Assembly (NCBI GenBank): GCA_026182355.1
Contig: JAPFBL010000555.1
Location: 258,501 to 322,500, forward strand
Direction: 5' to 3'
DNA length: 64,000 nucleotides
Source: Hermatobates lingyangjiaoensis
Lineage: Eukaryota; Arthropoda; Insecta; Hemiptera; Hermatobatidae
The notes under the pieces were generated by a model that saw nothing but the letters and a program-made list of their open reading frames with translations, made no database searches and had not been told where the DNA came from. Shown here one piece after another: positions 1 to 12,614 of this stretch; position 1 is the first letter of the stretch; every line of letters begins with the position of its first letter. The translations under genes and the position numbers were made by a program.

Positions 1-535
1 TATATTATTGTTCACGCCTTGACTTCAGTTTTACCAAATCCATGAAAATGGAGAATTTTATCAAATTAAGCAAATTTTCTGTATTAGTCTTGTCGTTTTG
101 ACTATTCTAACACGACTACTATGAAAAAATAAAAAAATTAACAATTTCACCAAACCTACAATAATATTGCTCACGCCTTGACTTCAGTTTTACCAAATAC
201 ATGAAAATGGTAATCTTTTTCAAATTAAGCAAATTTTCTGCATTAGTCTTGTCGTTTTGACTGTTCTAAGACGACTACTATGAAAATATAAAAAAATAAC
301 AAATTCACTACACCTAGAATATTATTGTTACGCCTTGAATAATTCTGTTACACCAATTTTATGAAAATTCAAACCTTTATCAAAAAGCATATTTTCTGCA
401 TCAGTCTCTTCGTTTTGACTATTTTAACACAACTACTATGAAAGTAAAAAAAAATAACAAATTTACCACACCTACTATATTATTGTTCACGCCTTGACTT
501 CAGTTTTACCAAATACATGAAAATGGAAAACTTCT
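1..535 (-). repeat. 158-bp satellite array, inverted orientation
   Basis: About three and a half diverged units of an AT-rich tandem repeat are seen. Landmarks recur in order: CACGCCTTGACTTCAGTTTT, a ...CATGAAAA... block, then TCTTGTCGTTTTGACT and ACGACTACTATGAAAA. It is the reverse complement of the array at 2583-5443, where the spacing of the GACTGATGCAG landmark is 158 bp. The array runs off the window edge. No coding potential is seen. Confidence 0.9.
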
Positions 536-559
536 CCTGATAACGAACAACAGTTCGTT

Positions 560-1533
560 ATATTAAATTTAGTAAGTGTCTTTTTTATCCTTTTTTCTTT
601 ACTATAAGTTAAGTATAGTGATCGTAAAAAAAATAGATCTCGAGATTTTGATGGAATTTCATGTATCCGGGAGGAAGTACGCAAGCTTTTGGGCTACCCT
701 GGCCGGTATAAGTAAATATCACATAGTGATATTTAACACTATTTATGCACAACAAATGAAATAAATCACTTCTTAAACATTAATTCCATTATGTAAGACT
801 TTTTTTTTCCTTTTCACTTTACTATTAGTAAAGTATAGTGATTGTGAAAAAAATCGATCTGGAGATATTGACAGAATTACATGTTTGAGGTCTCAGAAGT
901 CTTATGAAGTTTTTTCGATAATGTCTGTGCGTGTGTGGAATGGGTATGTATTCAAAGTTTGTGGGCACGCTATGGTCCAGAATCTTTGATGGATCAACTT
1001 TGATGTCCTCAATTGAAACAGGATGTCATTGTGATAGACTGACTATTGGAACAAAAGCCACTCCTGTAAGAGATTATATAGTAACACGAAATCTACGTTT
1101 TCGATTTCAAAAATATTATTACTGCTGTAGTTATACTAATAATATTAAATACATTATTCTTAGTATACATCATCCAATTTACAATTGCAATATCAATATA
1201 TATACAAAAATAAGCATTTATCCTTTTCTGTTGTTTATGTGATTAAAGAACAACATAGTTTCGGCTCATTTGTTATTTGGCACCCACACATGATGGTTTA
1301 AACGAAGATGACTATATACTCGTATATATATATCTATATATATATAAAGCTCTCTTTCCTTCGACGTGGGACAAGAAACAAAATTAAAGTTTGATTGATA
1401 AGTGGACCAATCCGTACTACCTCCAGGAATGAAAGGCTAATAAATATCTCCCATTTATGGAACATTGTATATTATATACCCAAGAAGTATGATATTATGT
1501 TTACTTATAGTAAAGTTGAGTGTAGGCCAATCC
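560..1533 (+). repeat. R element, copy a (internally rearranged)
   Basis: Two starts of the same unnamed dispersed element lie at about 592 and 820 (ACTATAAGTAAAGTATAGTG-like, then GATCT.GAGAT.TTGA..GAATT). A third block at about 1090-1533 matches the distal part of copies b and c (ATTATTACTGCTGTAGTTATAC, then GTACTACCTC.GGAATGAAA and a terminal CTTATAGTAAAG). Relative to copy b, most of the middle is missing and a ~170-bp (TA)n-containing element is inserted at about 1225-1395. No convincing ORF, RT or transposase motif was seen, so the class is unknown. Confidence 0.6.
1215..1405 (+). repeat. Short (TA)n-cored repeat, empty-site copy
   Basis: This block reads TTTTCTGTTGTTTATGTGAT, ..GGCTCATTTGTTATTTGGCA.., ..GACTATATACTCG(TA)n, then CTCTTTCCTTCGACGTGGGA and CAAGAAACAAAATTAAA. 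The same flanks occur at 2228-2575. Here the (TA)n core (1321-1346) is uninterrupted. It sits inside R element copy a. Confidence 0.8.
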
Positions 1534-2227
1534 AATTTTTTTTTTATTTTTAAGAATGATAGATCGAATAAAACAAAAAAAATACGGTATACTTATATTT
1601 TATTAGTATATAGGCGTTAATAGCGATGACTGCTAATTCAGTAATAGATGAAATGGTGGGGTTGAAATCTTGCAAGTCAAAGAGCAGACGCTCTGGAAGG
1701 GAGGACAATTGACCCCAGTTAGGAGACATGGCTGCCTATGATTTAACCGTTTGTACCAATTTAGACGGTGACAGCGCAGTGGACTGGCACGGCCGGCGCT
1801 TCCCAGTTGCTTCTCAACTCTAATTACTTCTCTTCTGCTCCTCTTTGGCACCACATATATATATATATATATATATAAACATAAAAAAAAACGTCATTAT
1901 TTCTTTAAAGCATTTATCTTTTAAAGAAAACTCTATCCCAAAGAACGAACTGAAATGAACCTGAAACAAAAAGAAGTATATTCCAATATTTAAGAATTTA
2001 TTTTCAGAAATATTTGTACACACGAAGTATCTGATTTCTATGTCAGACTCACATCTATGATATTTTAAACAGGAACGTAAAATCATTAGTGAAACTAAGC
2101 CAGAAAAGAGAAATTCTTTTTTCTACAGAAAACTACAGAAAATGTAATTTTTTCCCGTAAACTAAAATTATTTATTGCTTAATTATTTTCAATACCTATA
2201 TATATATATATATTCTTTCACCAGCTT
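1534..2227. other. Unassigned; GC-richer block at 1640-1855
   Basis: No gene is recognised. Bases 1640-1855 are clearly more GC-rich than the surroundings (for example GGCACGGCCGGCGCTTCCCA) and end at a (TA)n tract (1854-1876). This looks like the degraded end of a retrotransposon, but the family is not identified. The rest is AT-rich filler ending in another (TA)n run near 2199. Confidence 0.4.
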
Positions 2228-2325
2228 TTCTGTTGTTTTATGTAATTAAAGAACAACACAGTTTTGGCTCATTTGTTATTTGGCACACACACATGATGGT
2301 TTAACCGAAGATGACTATATACTCG

Positions 2326-2358
<33 letters not shown>

Positions 2359-2479
2359 AAAATGTGCCGCAGCGTCGGCGTTCACGACTTTCAACTGGGT
2401 TTTTGACTCTGACGAGGACCGCTTGTTACGGTTGAAAGATCTTAGTCTTGTTTTCCCATTCATATTGTGGTTTAATCAT

Positions 2480-2529
<50 letters not shown>

Positions 2530-2575
2530 TCGCGCTCTTTCCTTCCACGTGGGACAAGAAACAAAATTAAAATTA
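2228..2575 (+). repeat. Short (TA)n-cored repeat, filled-site copy
   Basis: Both flanks match 1215-1405, but the (TA)n core is interrupted. Bases about 2354-2480 are an extra ~127-bp segment with (TA)n on each side (2327-2353 and 2481-2526). The extra segment carries a hammerhead-like core, so this looks like an insertion into a TA microsatellite. Confidence 0.75.
2405..2447 (+). ncRNA. Hammerhead-ribozyme-like core (element 1)
   Basis: CTGACGA lies at 2409-2415. A hairpin with arms GACCG and CGGTT (loop CTTGTTA) follows, then GAA, the palindrome AGATCT (2437-2442) and T at the expected cleavage position (2443). Stem I can form four pairs: 2405-2408 GACT with 2444-2447 AGTC. These are the hammerhead core elements in order. 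Stem III as a self-complementary 6-mer could only form between two molecules. A degenerate relative (CTGACTA) lies at about 17075-17105. No activity is shown. Confidence 0.55.
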
Positions 2576-2582
2576 TATTTTG

Positions 2583-5443
2583 ACGAAGTCAAGTCGTGAA
2601 AATTATTATTGTAGGTTTAGTGAAATTGTTATTTTCTTATTTTCTCATAGCATTCGTGTTAGAATTCTCAAAACGACAAGACTAATGCAGAAAATTGGCT
2701 TAATTTGATAAACTTTTCAATTTTCATGGAATTGCTTTAAATGAAGTTCAAGGCATGAACAATAATATAGTAGGTGTGGTGAATTTGATATTTTTTTATA
2801 TTTACATACTAGTCGTGTTAGAATAGTCGAAACGAAGAGACTGATGCAAAAAATTTGCTTAATTTGATAAACTATGGAATATCCATGGAATTGGTGTAAC
2901 AGAATACAAGGAATAACAATAATATTCTACGTGTGGTGAATTTATTATTTTTTTATATTTTCATAGTAGACGTGTTAGAACAGTCAATACGAAGAGACTG
3001 ATCCAGAAAATTTGGTAAATTTGATAAAGTTTTGAATTTTCATGGAATTGGTTTAGCTGAAGTCAAGGCGTGAAAAATATTATTGTAGGTTTGGTGAAAT
3101 TGTTATTTTCTTATTTTTTCATAGTATTCGTGTTAGAATAGTCAAAACGAAGAGACTAATGCAGAAAATTTGCTTAATTTGATAAAGTTTTGAATTTTCA
3201 TGGAATTGGTGTAACAGAATTCAAGGCGTAACAATAATATTGTACGTGTGGTGACTTTGTTAATTTTTTATATATTCATAGTAGACGTGTTAGAATAGTC
3301 AAAACGACAAGACTAATGCAGAAAATTGGATAAATATGATAAAGTTTTCATTTTCATGGAATTCGTTTAACAGAATTCAAGGCGAGAGCAGTATTATTGT
3401 GTGTTAGATGAAATTGTAATTTGTTTTTAGTTTCATAGTAGTCGTGTTAGAATAGTCAAACGAAAAGACTGATGCAGAAAATTTGCTTAATGTGATAATG
3501 TTCGGCGTTTTCATGGAATTGGTTTAGCTGAAGACAAGGCGTGAACAATAATATAGTAGGTGTGGTGAATTTGTTATTCTTTTTTATTTTCATACTAGTC
3601 CTGTTAGAATAGTCAAAACGAGAAGACTAATGCAGAAAATTTGCTTTTTTTGATAAAGTTTTGAATTTTCATGTATTTGGTATAACTGAAGTCAAAGCGT
3701 GAACAATAGTATTGTAGGTTAGGTGAAATTGTTATTTCTTTTTATTTTCATAGTAGTCGTGTTAGAATAGTCAAAACGAAGAGACTGATGCAGAAAATTT
3801 GCTTAATTTGATAAAGTTTTGAATTTTCATGGAATTGGTTTAACTGAAGACAAGGCGTGAACAATAATATAGTAGGTGTGGTAAATTTGTTATTTTTTTT
3901 TATTTTCATAGTAGTCGTGTTAGAATAGTCAAAACGAAGAGACTGATGCAGAAAATTTGCTTAATTTGATAAAGTTTTGAATTTTCATGGAATTGGTTTA
4001 GCTGAAGTCAAGGCGTGAACAATATTATTGTAGGTTTGGTGAAATTGTTATTTTCTTATTTTTTCATAGTATTCGTGTTAGAATTGTCAAAACGACAAGA
4101 CTAATGCAGGAAATTTGCTTAATTTGATAAAGTTTTGAATTTTCATGGAATTGGTTTAGCTGAAGTCAAGGCGTTAACAATAATTTTGAAGGTGTGGTGA
4201 ATTTGTTATTTTTTTCTATTGTCATAGTAGTTGTGTTGGAATAGTCAAAACGAAGAGACTGGTGCAGAAAATTTGTTTAATTTGATAAAGTTTCCCATTT
4301 TCATTGATTTTGTTTTTCACAAGTCAAGGCGTGAACAATACTATTGTAGGTTAGGTGAAATTGTTATTTCTTTTTATTTTCATAAAAATCGTGTTAGAAT
4401 AGTCAAAACGAAGAGACAGGTGGAGAAAATTTGCTTAATTTGATAAAGTTTTCCATTTTCATTGATTTGGTTTTTCACAAGTCAAGGCGTGAACAATAAT
4501 GTTGTAGGTGTGGTGAAATTGTTATTTTTTTATATTGACATAATATTTCTATTAGAATTGTCAAAACGAGAAGACTAATGCAGAAAATTTGCTTAATTTG
4601 ATAACGTTTTGAATTTTCATGTATTTGGTAAAACTGAAGTCAAAGCGTAAACAATAGTATTGTAGGTTAGGTGAAATTGTTATTTCTTTTTATTTTCACA
4701 GTAATCGTGTTAGAATAGTCAAAACGAAGAGACTGATGCAGAAAATTTGCTTAATTTGATGAAGTTTGGAAATTTCATGGAATTGGTTTAGCTGAAGACA
4801 AGACGTGAACAATAATATAGTCGGTGTGGTAAATTTGTTATTTTTTTTTTTCCATAGTAGTTGTGTTTGAATAGTGAAAACGAAGAGACTGATGCAGAAA
4901 ATTTGCAAAATTTGATGGTTTTGAATTTTCATGTATTTGGTAAAACTGATGTCAAGGCATGAACAATAATATAGTAGGTGTTGTAAATTGTTATTTTTTT
5001 TATTTTCATAGTAGTCGTGTTAGAATAGTCAAAACGAAGAGACTGATGCAGAAAATTTGCAAATTTGATAAAGTTTTCCATTATCATTGATTTGGTTTAT
5101 CACAAATCAAGGCGTGAACAATAATATTGTAGGAGTGCTGAAATTGTTATTCTTTTCTATTGTCATAATATTTCTGTTAGAATTGTCGAAACGAGAAGAG
5201 TAATGCAGAAAATTTGATAAATATGATAAAGTTCTTATTTTCGTGGAATTCGTTTAACAGAATTCAAGGCTAGCGCAATATTATTGTAGGTTAGGTGAAA
5301 TTGTTATTTTTTTTTATTTTCATAGTAGTCGTGTTAGAATAGTCAAAACGAAGGGACTAATGCATAAAATTGGCTTAATTTGATAAAGTTTTGAATTTTC
5401 ATGGAATTGGTTTAGCTGAAGACAAGGCGTGAACAATAATATA
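2583..5443 (+). repeat. 158-bp satellite array (about 18 units)
   Basis: This is a head-to-tail AT-rich tandem repeat. The GACTGATGCAG landmark recurs at 3783, 3941 and 4099, giving a 158-bp period. Each unit carries TTGATAAAGTTTTGAATTTT, CATGGAATTGGTTTA, a CAAGGCGTGAACAATA block and GTCGTGTTAGAATAGTCAAA. Units differ by point changes and small indels. Short chance frames inside it are not genes. The array ends exactly where R element copy b begins. Confidence 0.93.
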
Positions 5444-7065
5444 GTACTTGCTATAAGTAAAGTATAGTGATCGTGAAAAAATTGGATCTCGAGATTTTGA
5501 CGGAATTACATGTTTTGAGGTCCCAGAAGTCGTTTTATGACGTTTTTAGAATGATGTCTGTGTGTGTGTGTTGGTGGGTGGGTGGGTGGGTGGGTGCGTG
5601 TGTTAGCATTGCTTGTTACCACGCTACGGTCCAGAATCTTTGATGGATCAAGTTGATATTTTACACAAAAATGGGCCCCATAAAGACGAAGATCCCTATT
5701 GTTTGAGAAGAATTATGCATGATGGGAAAGTCACTTTTTTTGCCAAAAACCGTTTTTTTTTTTTAAACTTTTACTTCTCCTAAACTGATAACCCTAGAGT
5801 TTTGAAATTTTGACATTATCTTTGAAGTTTTAAATGCAACAAACGAAAAATATATTCAGAATTTTAAAACAACGGGAAATATTTTTTTTTCACTAAAATG
5901 TAATAATTTTGACTTTTAATTCAATCTCAAACCTTGTGAGAGCGATACAAACCATACTGTTTGACGGGTCAAAATGAAACTATGCCTATAAATAGAACAT
6001 TATGTGGACAATGAGTTGAGATATTTTTTTCGAAAATTACATTCGCTAAAGGGGCGTTACAGTACGATTTGTGTTTTCAGAAAATGATTTTTTGACGCTA
6101 AACAGCTCATTAAGAAATGATGAAAATTTCACCAAAAATGGACACAAAAATTAGCAATTTATAAAAAAAAATTCATGAAGTTTCAATTACGGGAAAGAGC
6201 AATAACGTTATAAAAACTCTTTGTTTATCCTAGACTAAGAGATCATTTGCTATACTATATTTTTTGAGCAAATCCACTGAAATAAAATTGATATTTATAA
6301 ATGAATAATTTAAATTGTTTATTGACTTATATGAGATGTAAGAGGAATAATATTGTGCAGGAAAATAATAACACTCACTCAGAAAAAATTCGTATATATG
6401 TTATTTGACAAAGGGGAAGGAAAATGATCTTATTAAATACTAAGAAGCTTATTATTATTATTATTATTATTATTTTAAAGATTAAAATTCCCAGTATAAT
6501 AATTCTATAAAAGACCGAAAATGTAAAAGATAATTCAAAATTGAAATCTTTCGTTTAGAGATTAACAAATGTAATTATCGTACATCTTTAATTATAATTC
6601 ATCTTAAAACAACATTATTTCTTCGATGTTTATGATGTTTTTCAGAGAAAAAAAGGGTATTTTACTGTTTTAAATTCGAAAATTTTACTTTAATATTCAA
6701 TGTAGAAGGATGTCAAGTAAACGATGTAAGAAATCTAAAGGCTATTTGAACAATAGCCATGTTCTCTTGTAGGATAATATTTCGTTTCAGAAATGTTCAC
6801 ATTGGTTTTTCAAAAATGTTATTACTGCTGTAGTTATACAATGAAATTATTTGCAAATAATAAATTATTTGTGATGTACAAAAATAAGCTTATAAATTGA
6901 TATATCATTCAATCACTATCTGTACTACCTCACGAATGAAATGCTAATAATTATTTACCATTTAGATATTTATGTTATGCTTAAATGAGACGTTATGTTT
7001 TATATACTCAAGAAATTTAACATTAAGTTACTTATAGTAAAGTAGAGTGTAGGCCACTCCAGACT
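5443..7065 (+). repeat. R element, copy b (longest uninterrupted copy)
   Basis: The copy starts GCTATAAGTAAAGTATAGTG. Next come the GATCTCGAGATTTTGACGG block and a (TG)n/(GGGT)n tract at 5559-5600. A long AT-rich middle includes (TTA)n at about 6447-6472. A distal block is shared with 16020-16745 and 63255-63735, ending near CTTATAGTAAAG (7028-7041). The proximal ~280 bp recurs inverted at 51930-52215. No frame over 60 codons and no terminal inverted repeats were recognised; it may be a non-autonomous element. The satellite at 7066 follows directly. Confidence 0.6.
5573..5594 (+). other. Potential G-quadruplex (GGGT)n tract
   Basis: Five GGG runs are separated by single T residues after a (TG)n run. 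This satisfies the strictest short-loop quadruplex pattern. The matching position of copy c (13604-13620) keeps three GGG runs. Confidence 0.6.
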
Positions 7066-10000
7066 TTATTTTTTCATCTTTCTGTAAAAAGTAAAGTAAA
7101 ATTGCAAAATTTTTAAAAGAGGTTGTACCTAGTCAAGTTTGTAGCATTTTTCAACTGTTTGTTAAAAGTGTACGAAAAGTGGAAATCGACTGAAATGAGA
7201 TAGTAACTAGTCAACTTTGTTTCATTTTTCAAATTTTTTTACGAGTGTGTTGAAAGTTAAAATTAATTGAAAACATGTAGAAACTAGTCAACTTTGTTAC
7301 ATTTTTTCAACTTTTTGTAAAAAGTGGAAATCGACTGAATAGAGATAATAACTAGTCAACTTTGTTACATTTTTCAATTTCTTTTACGAGTGTGTTTAAA
7401 GTGCAAAATGATAGAAAACAGGTAGAAACTAGTCAACATTCTAATATTTTTTCATCTTTCTGTAAAAAGTAAAGTAAAATTGCAAAATTTTTAAAAGAGG
7501 TTGTACCTAGTCAACTTTGTAGCATTTTCCAACCTTTATTTCGTGTGTGTTTAAAGTGCAAAATGATTGAAAACATATAGAAACTAGTCAACTTTGTTAC
7601 ATTTTTTCAACTTTTTGTAAAAAAGTACTAAAAGTGGAAATCGACTGAAAAGGGATAGTAACTAGTCAACATTGTTACATTTTTCAACCTTATCGTCGAG
7701 TTTGTTTAAAGTGAAAAATGATTGGAAACATGTAGAAACTAGTAAACTTTGTTACAATTTTTCAACTTTTTTTACGAATGTGTTTAAAGTGCAAAATGAT
7801 TGAAAATAGGTAGAAACTTGTTAACTTTCTTATATTTTTTCATCTTTTCGTAAAAAGTATACTAAAATTGCAAAATCATTGAAAAGAGGTTGTAACTAGT
7901 CAAGTTTGTTGCATTTTTCAACCTTTTTTTCGTGTGTGTTTAAAGTGCAAAATGATTGAAAACATGTAGAAACTAGTCAACATTGTTACATTTTTTCAAC
8001 TTTTTGGAAAAAGTGTACGAAAAGTGGAAATCGACTGAAATGAGATAGTAACTAGTCAACGTTGTTACATTTTTCAACTTCTTTTACGAGTGTGTTTAAA
8101 GTGTAAAATGATAGAAAACAGGTAGAAACTAGTCAAATTTCTTATATTTTTTCATCTTTCTGTAAAAAGTAAAGTAAAATTGAAAACTTTTTTAAAAGAG
8201 GTTGTAACTAGTCAACTTTGTAGCATTTTTCAACCTTTATTTCGTGTGTGTTTAAAGTGCAAAATGATTGAAAACATGTAGAAACTAGTCTACTTTGTAC
8301 ATTTTTTCATCTTTTTGTAAAAAGTGTACTAAAAGTGGAATTCTACTGAAAAGAGATAGTAACTAGTCAACATTGTTACAATTTCAACTTTTTTTACGAG
8401 TGTGTTTAAAGTCCAAAATGATAGAAAACAGGTAGTAACTAGTCAATTTCTTATATTTTTTCAACTTTTTGTAAAAAATGTACTAAAAGTGCAAATTGAA
8501 TGAAAAGAGATAGTAACTAGTCAACTTTGTTACATTGTTGCAACATTTTTTTAAAACGTGTACTAAAAATTCAATTTATTTGAAAACAGATAGTAACTAG
8601 TGAACTTGTTACACTTAACAACTTTTTTTTTGAATTGTACTAAAAATAAGATATTATTGAAAAGAAGTAGTAAGTAGTGAACATGGTTTCCTTTTCTCAA
8701 CTTTTTGTGCAAGTGTTCATAAAGTGTACTAAAGGTGCAAATCGATTGAAAAGAGATTGTAACTAGTCAACATTGTTATATTTTTCAACATTTTACGAGT
8801 GTGTTTAAAGTGCAAAATGATTGAAAATATGTAGAAACTAGTCAATTTTGTTACATTTTTTCAACTTTTTGTAAAAAGTGTACGAAAAGTGGATTCGACT
8901 GAAATGGCATAGGAACTAGTCAACTTTGTTACAATTTTCACCTTTTTTTACGAGTGTGTTTAAAGTGCAAAATGATTGAAAACATGTAGAAACTAGTCAA
9001 CATTTTTACATTTTTTCAACTTTTTGTAAAAAGTGAACTAAATGTGATAATCGACTGAAAAGAGATAGTAACTTTGTTACATTTTTCAACTTTTTTTACG
9101 AATGTGTTTAAAGTGCAAAATGATTGAAAATAAGTAGAAACTTGTCAAATTTCTTATATTTTTTCATCTTTTTGTAAGAAGTATAATAAAATTGCAAAAT
9201 CATTGAAAAGAGGTTGTAACTAGTCAACTTTTTTACATTTTTCAACTATTTTTACGAGCTGTTTAAAGTGCAAAATGATTGAAAACATGTAGAAACTAGT
9301 CAACTTTGTTACATTTTTTCAACTTTTTGTAAAAAGTGTACGAAAAGTGGAAATCGACTGAAATGACATAGGAACTAGTCAACTTTGTTACATTTTTCAA
9401 CTTTTTTTACGAGTGTGTTTAAAGTGTAAAATGATAGAAAACAGGTAGAAACTAGTAAACTTTGTTATATTTTTTCAACTTTTTGTAAAAAAGTACTAAA
9501 AGTGCAAATCGACTGAAAAGGGATATTAACTAGTCAACATTGTTACATTTTTCAACCTTATCGTCGAGTTTGTTTAAAGTGAAAAATGATTGGAAACATG
9601 TAGAAACTAGTCAACTTTGTTACAATTTTTCAACTTTTTTTACGAATGTGTTTAAAGTGCAAAATGATTTAAAATAGTAGAAATGTCACTTTTAATTTTT
9701 TTCTTTTTGTAAAAAGTTACTAAAATGGAAAATCATGAAAAGAGGTAAACTAGTCAAAATTGTTTAATTTTTAACTTTTACGAGTGTGTTTAAAGTGCAA
9801 AATATTGAAAACATTAAAACTAGTCAATTTTTGTTACATTTTTTACTTTTTGTAAAAAGTGACGAAAATTTGGAAATCGACTGAAATGACATAGGAACTA
9901 GTCAACTTTGTTACATTTTTCAACTTTTTTTACGAGTGTGTTTAATGTGTAAAATGATAGAAAACAGGTAGAAACTAGTAAACTTTCTTATATTTTTTCA

Positions 10001-12614
10001 TCTTTCTGTAAAAAGTAAAGTAAAATTGCAAAATTTTTAAAAGAGGTTGTACCTAGTCAAGTTTGTAGCATTTTTCAACTGTTTGTTAAAAGTGTACGAA
10101 AAGTGGAAATCGACTGAAATGAGATAGTAACTAGTCAACTTTGTTTCATTTTTCAAATTTTTTTACGAGTGTGTTGAAAGTTAAAATTAATTGAAAAAAT
10201 CGAGAAACTAGTCAACTTTGTTACATTTTTTCAACTTTTTGCTAAAGTGGAAATCGACTGAATAGAGATAATAACTAGTCAAGTTTGTTACATTTTTCAA
10301 TTTCTTTTACGAGTGTGTTTAAAGTGCAAAATGATAGAAAACAGGTAGAAACTAGTAAAAATTGTAATATTTTTTCATCTTTCTGTAAAAAGAAAAGTAA
10401 AATTGCAAAATTTTTAAAAGAGGTTGTACCTAGTCAACTTTGTAGCATTTTCCAACCTTTATTTCGTGTGTGTTTAAAGTGCAAAATGATTGCAAACATA
10501 TAGAATCTAGTCAACTTTGTTACATTTTTTCAACTTTTTCTAAAAAGAGTACTAAAAGTGGAAATCGACTGAAAAGGGATAGTAACTAGTCAACATTGTT
10601 ACATTATTCAACCTTATCTTCGAGTTTGTTTAAAGTGAAAAATGATTGGAAACATGTAGAAACTAGTCAAATTTGTTACATTTTTCAATTTTTTGTAAAA
10701 AAAAGTACTAAAAGTGGAAATCGACTGAAATGAGATAGTTACTAGTCAACTTTGTTACATTTTTCAACTTTTTTTACGAATGTGTATAAAGTGCAAAATG
10801 GTTGAAAATAGGTAGAAACTTGTCAACTTTGTTATAGTTTTACATATTTTTGTAAAAAGTATACTATAATTGCAAAATCATTGAAAAGACGTTGTAACTA
10901 GTCAACTTTGTTGCATTTTTCAACCTTTTTTTCGTGTGTGTTTAAAGTGCAAAATGATTGAAAACATGTAGAAACTGGTCAACATTGTTACATTTTTTCA
11001 ACTTTTTGGAAAAAGTGTACGAAAAGTGGATTCGACTGAAATGAGATAGTAACTAGTCAACGTTGTTACATTTTTCAACTTTTCTTACGAGTGTGTTTAA
11101 TACGTAAAAGTTGTGTGTTTTCAACTTTTCTTACGAGTGTAAAATGATAGAAAACAGGTAGAAACTAGTCAAATTTCTTATATTTTTTCATCTTTCTGTA
11201 AAATGTAAAGTAAAATTGAAAAATGTTTTAAAAGAGGTTGTACCTAGTCAACTTTGTAGCATTTTTCAACCTTTATTTCGTGTGTGTTTAAAGTGCAATA
11301 CGATTGAAAACATGTAGAAACTAGTCAACTTTGTTCCATTTTTTCAAATTTTTATAAAAAGTGTACGAAAAGTGGAAATCGACTGAAATGAGATAGTAAC
11401 TAGTCAACCTTGATACAGTTTTCAACTTTTTTTACGAATGTGTTTAAAGTGCAAAATGATTGAAAACATGTAGAAACAAGCCAACTTTGTTACATTTTTT
11501 CAACTTTTTGTAAAAATTGTACTAAAAGTGGAAATCGACTGAAAGGAGATAGTAACTAGTCAACTTTGTTACATTTTTCAACTTTTTTTACGAGTGTGTT
11601 TAAAGTTCAAATTGATAGAAAACAGGTAGAAACTATTCAACTTTCTTATATTTTTTTAATCATTTTGTAAAATGTAAAGTGAAATTGCAAAACCATTGAA
11701 AAAAGATTGTACCTACTCAACTTTGTTGCATTTTTCAACCTTTTTTTCGTGTGTCTTTAAAGTGCAAAATGATTGAAAACAAGTAGAAACTAGTCTACTT
11801 TGTACATTTTTTCATCTTTTTGTAAAAAGTGTACTAAAAGTGGAAATCTACTGAAAAGAGATAGTAACTAGTCAACATTGTTACATTTTTCAACTTTTTT
11901 TACGAGTGTGTTTAAAGTCCAAAATGATAGAAAACAGGTAGTAACTAGTCAACTTTCTTATATTTTTTCAACTTTTTGTAAAAAATGTACTAAAAGTGCA
12001 AATTGAATGAAAAGAGATAGTAACTAGTCAACTTTGTTACATTGTTGCAACATTTTTTTAAAACGTTTACTAAAAATTCAATTTATTTGAAAACAGATAG
12101 TAACTAGTGAACTTGTTACACTTAACAACTTTTTTTAGAATTGTACTATAAATAAGATATTATTGAAAAGAAGTAGTAAGTAGTGAACATGGTTTCCTTT
12201 TCTCAACTTTTTGTGCAAGTGTTCATAAAGTGTACTAAAGGTGCAAATCGATTGAAAAGAGATTGTAACTAGTCAACATTGTTATATTTTTCAACATTTT
12301 ACGAGTGTGTTTAAAGTGCAAAATGATTGAAAACATGTAGAAACTAGTCAATTTTGTTACATTTTTTCGACTTTTTGTAAAAAGTGTACGAAAATTGGAA
12401 ATCGACTGAAATGAGATAGTAACTAGTCAACTTTGTTACATTTTTCAACTTTTTTTACGAGTGTGTTTAAAGTGCAAAATGATTGAAAACATGTAGAAAC
12501 TAGTCAACATTGTTACATTTTTTCAACTTTTTGTAAAAAGTGTACTAAATGTGGTAATCGACTGAAAAGAGATAGTAACTAGTCAACTTTGTTACATTTT
12601 TCAACTTTTTTTAC
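7066..12614 (+). repeat. Dimeric ~78/156-bp satellite array
   Basis: This is a 5.5-kb array built from half-units that each start near AACTAGTCAACTTTGTTACA. Half-unit starts at 9294, 9373 and 9450 give spacings of 79 and 77 bp. The two half types alternate: one contains TTTTACGAGTGTGTTTAAAG, the other TTTTTGTAAAAAGTGTAC and GTGGAAATCGACTGAA, so the true unit is ~156 bp. Longer-range copies exist: the ACTAGTGAACTTGTTACACT segment near 8597 recurs near 12105, about 3.5 kb apart, and 7070-7200 recurs near 9997. No genes are seen. Confidence 0.92.

Noticed and set aside
1..5443. CRISPR-like array from regularly spaced repeats
   Set aside because: The whole 158-bp unit is repeated with no unique spacers; this is a satellite in a eukaryotic genome.
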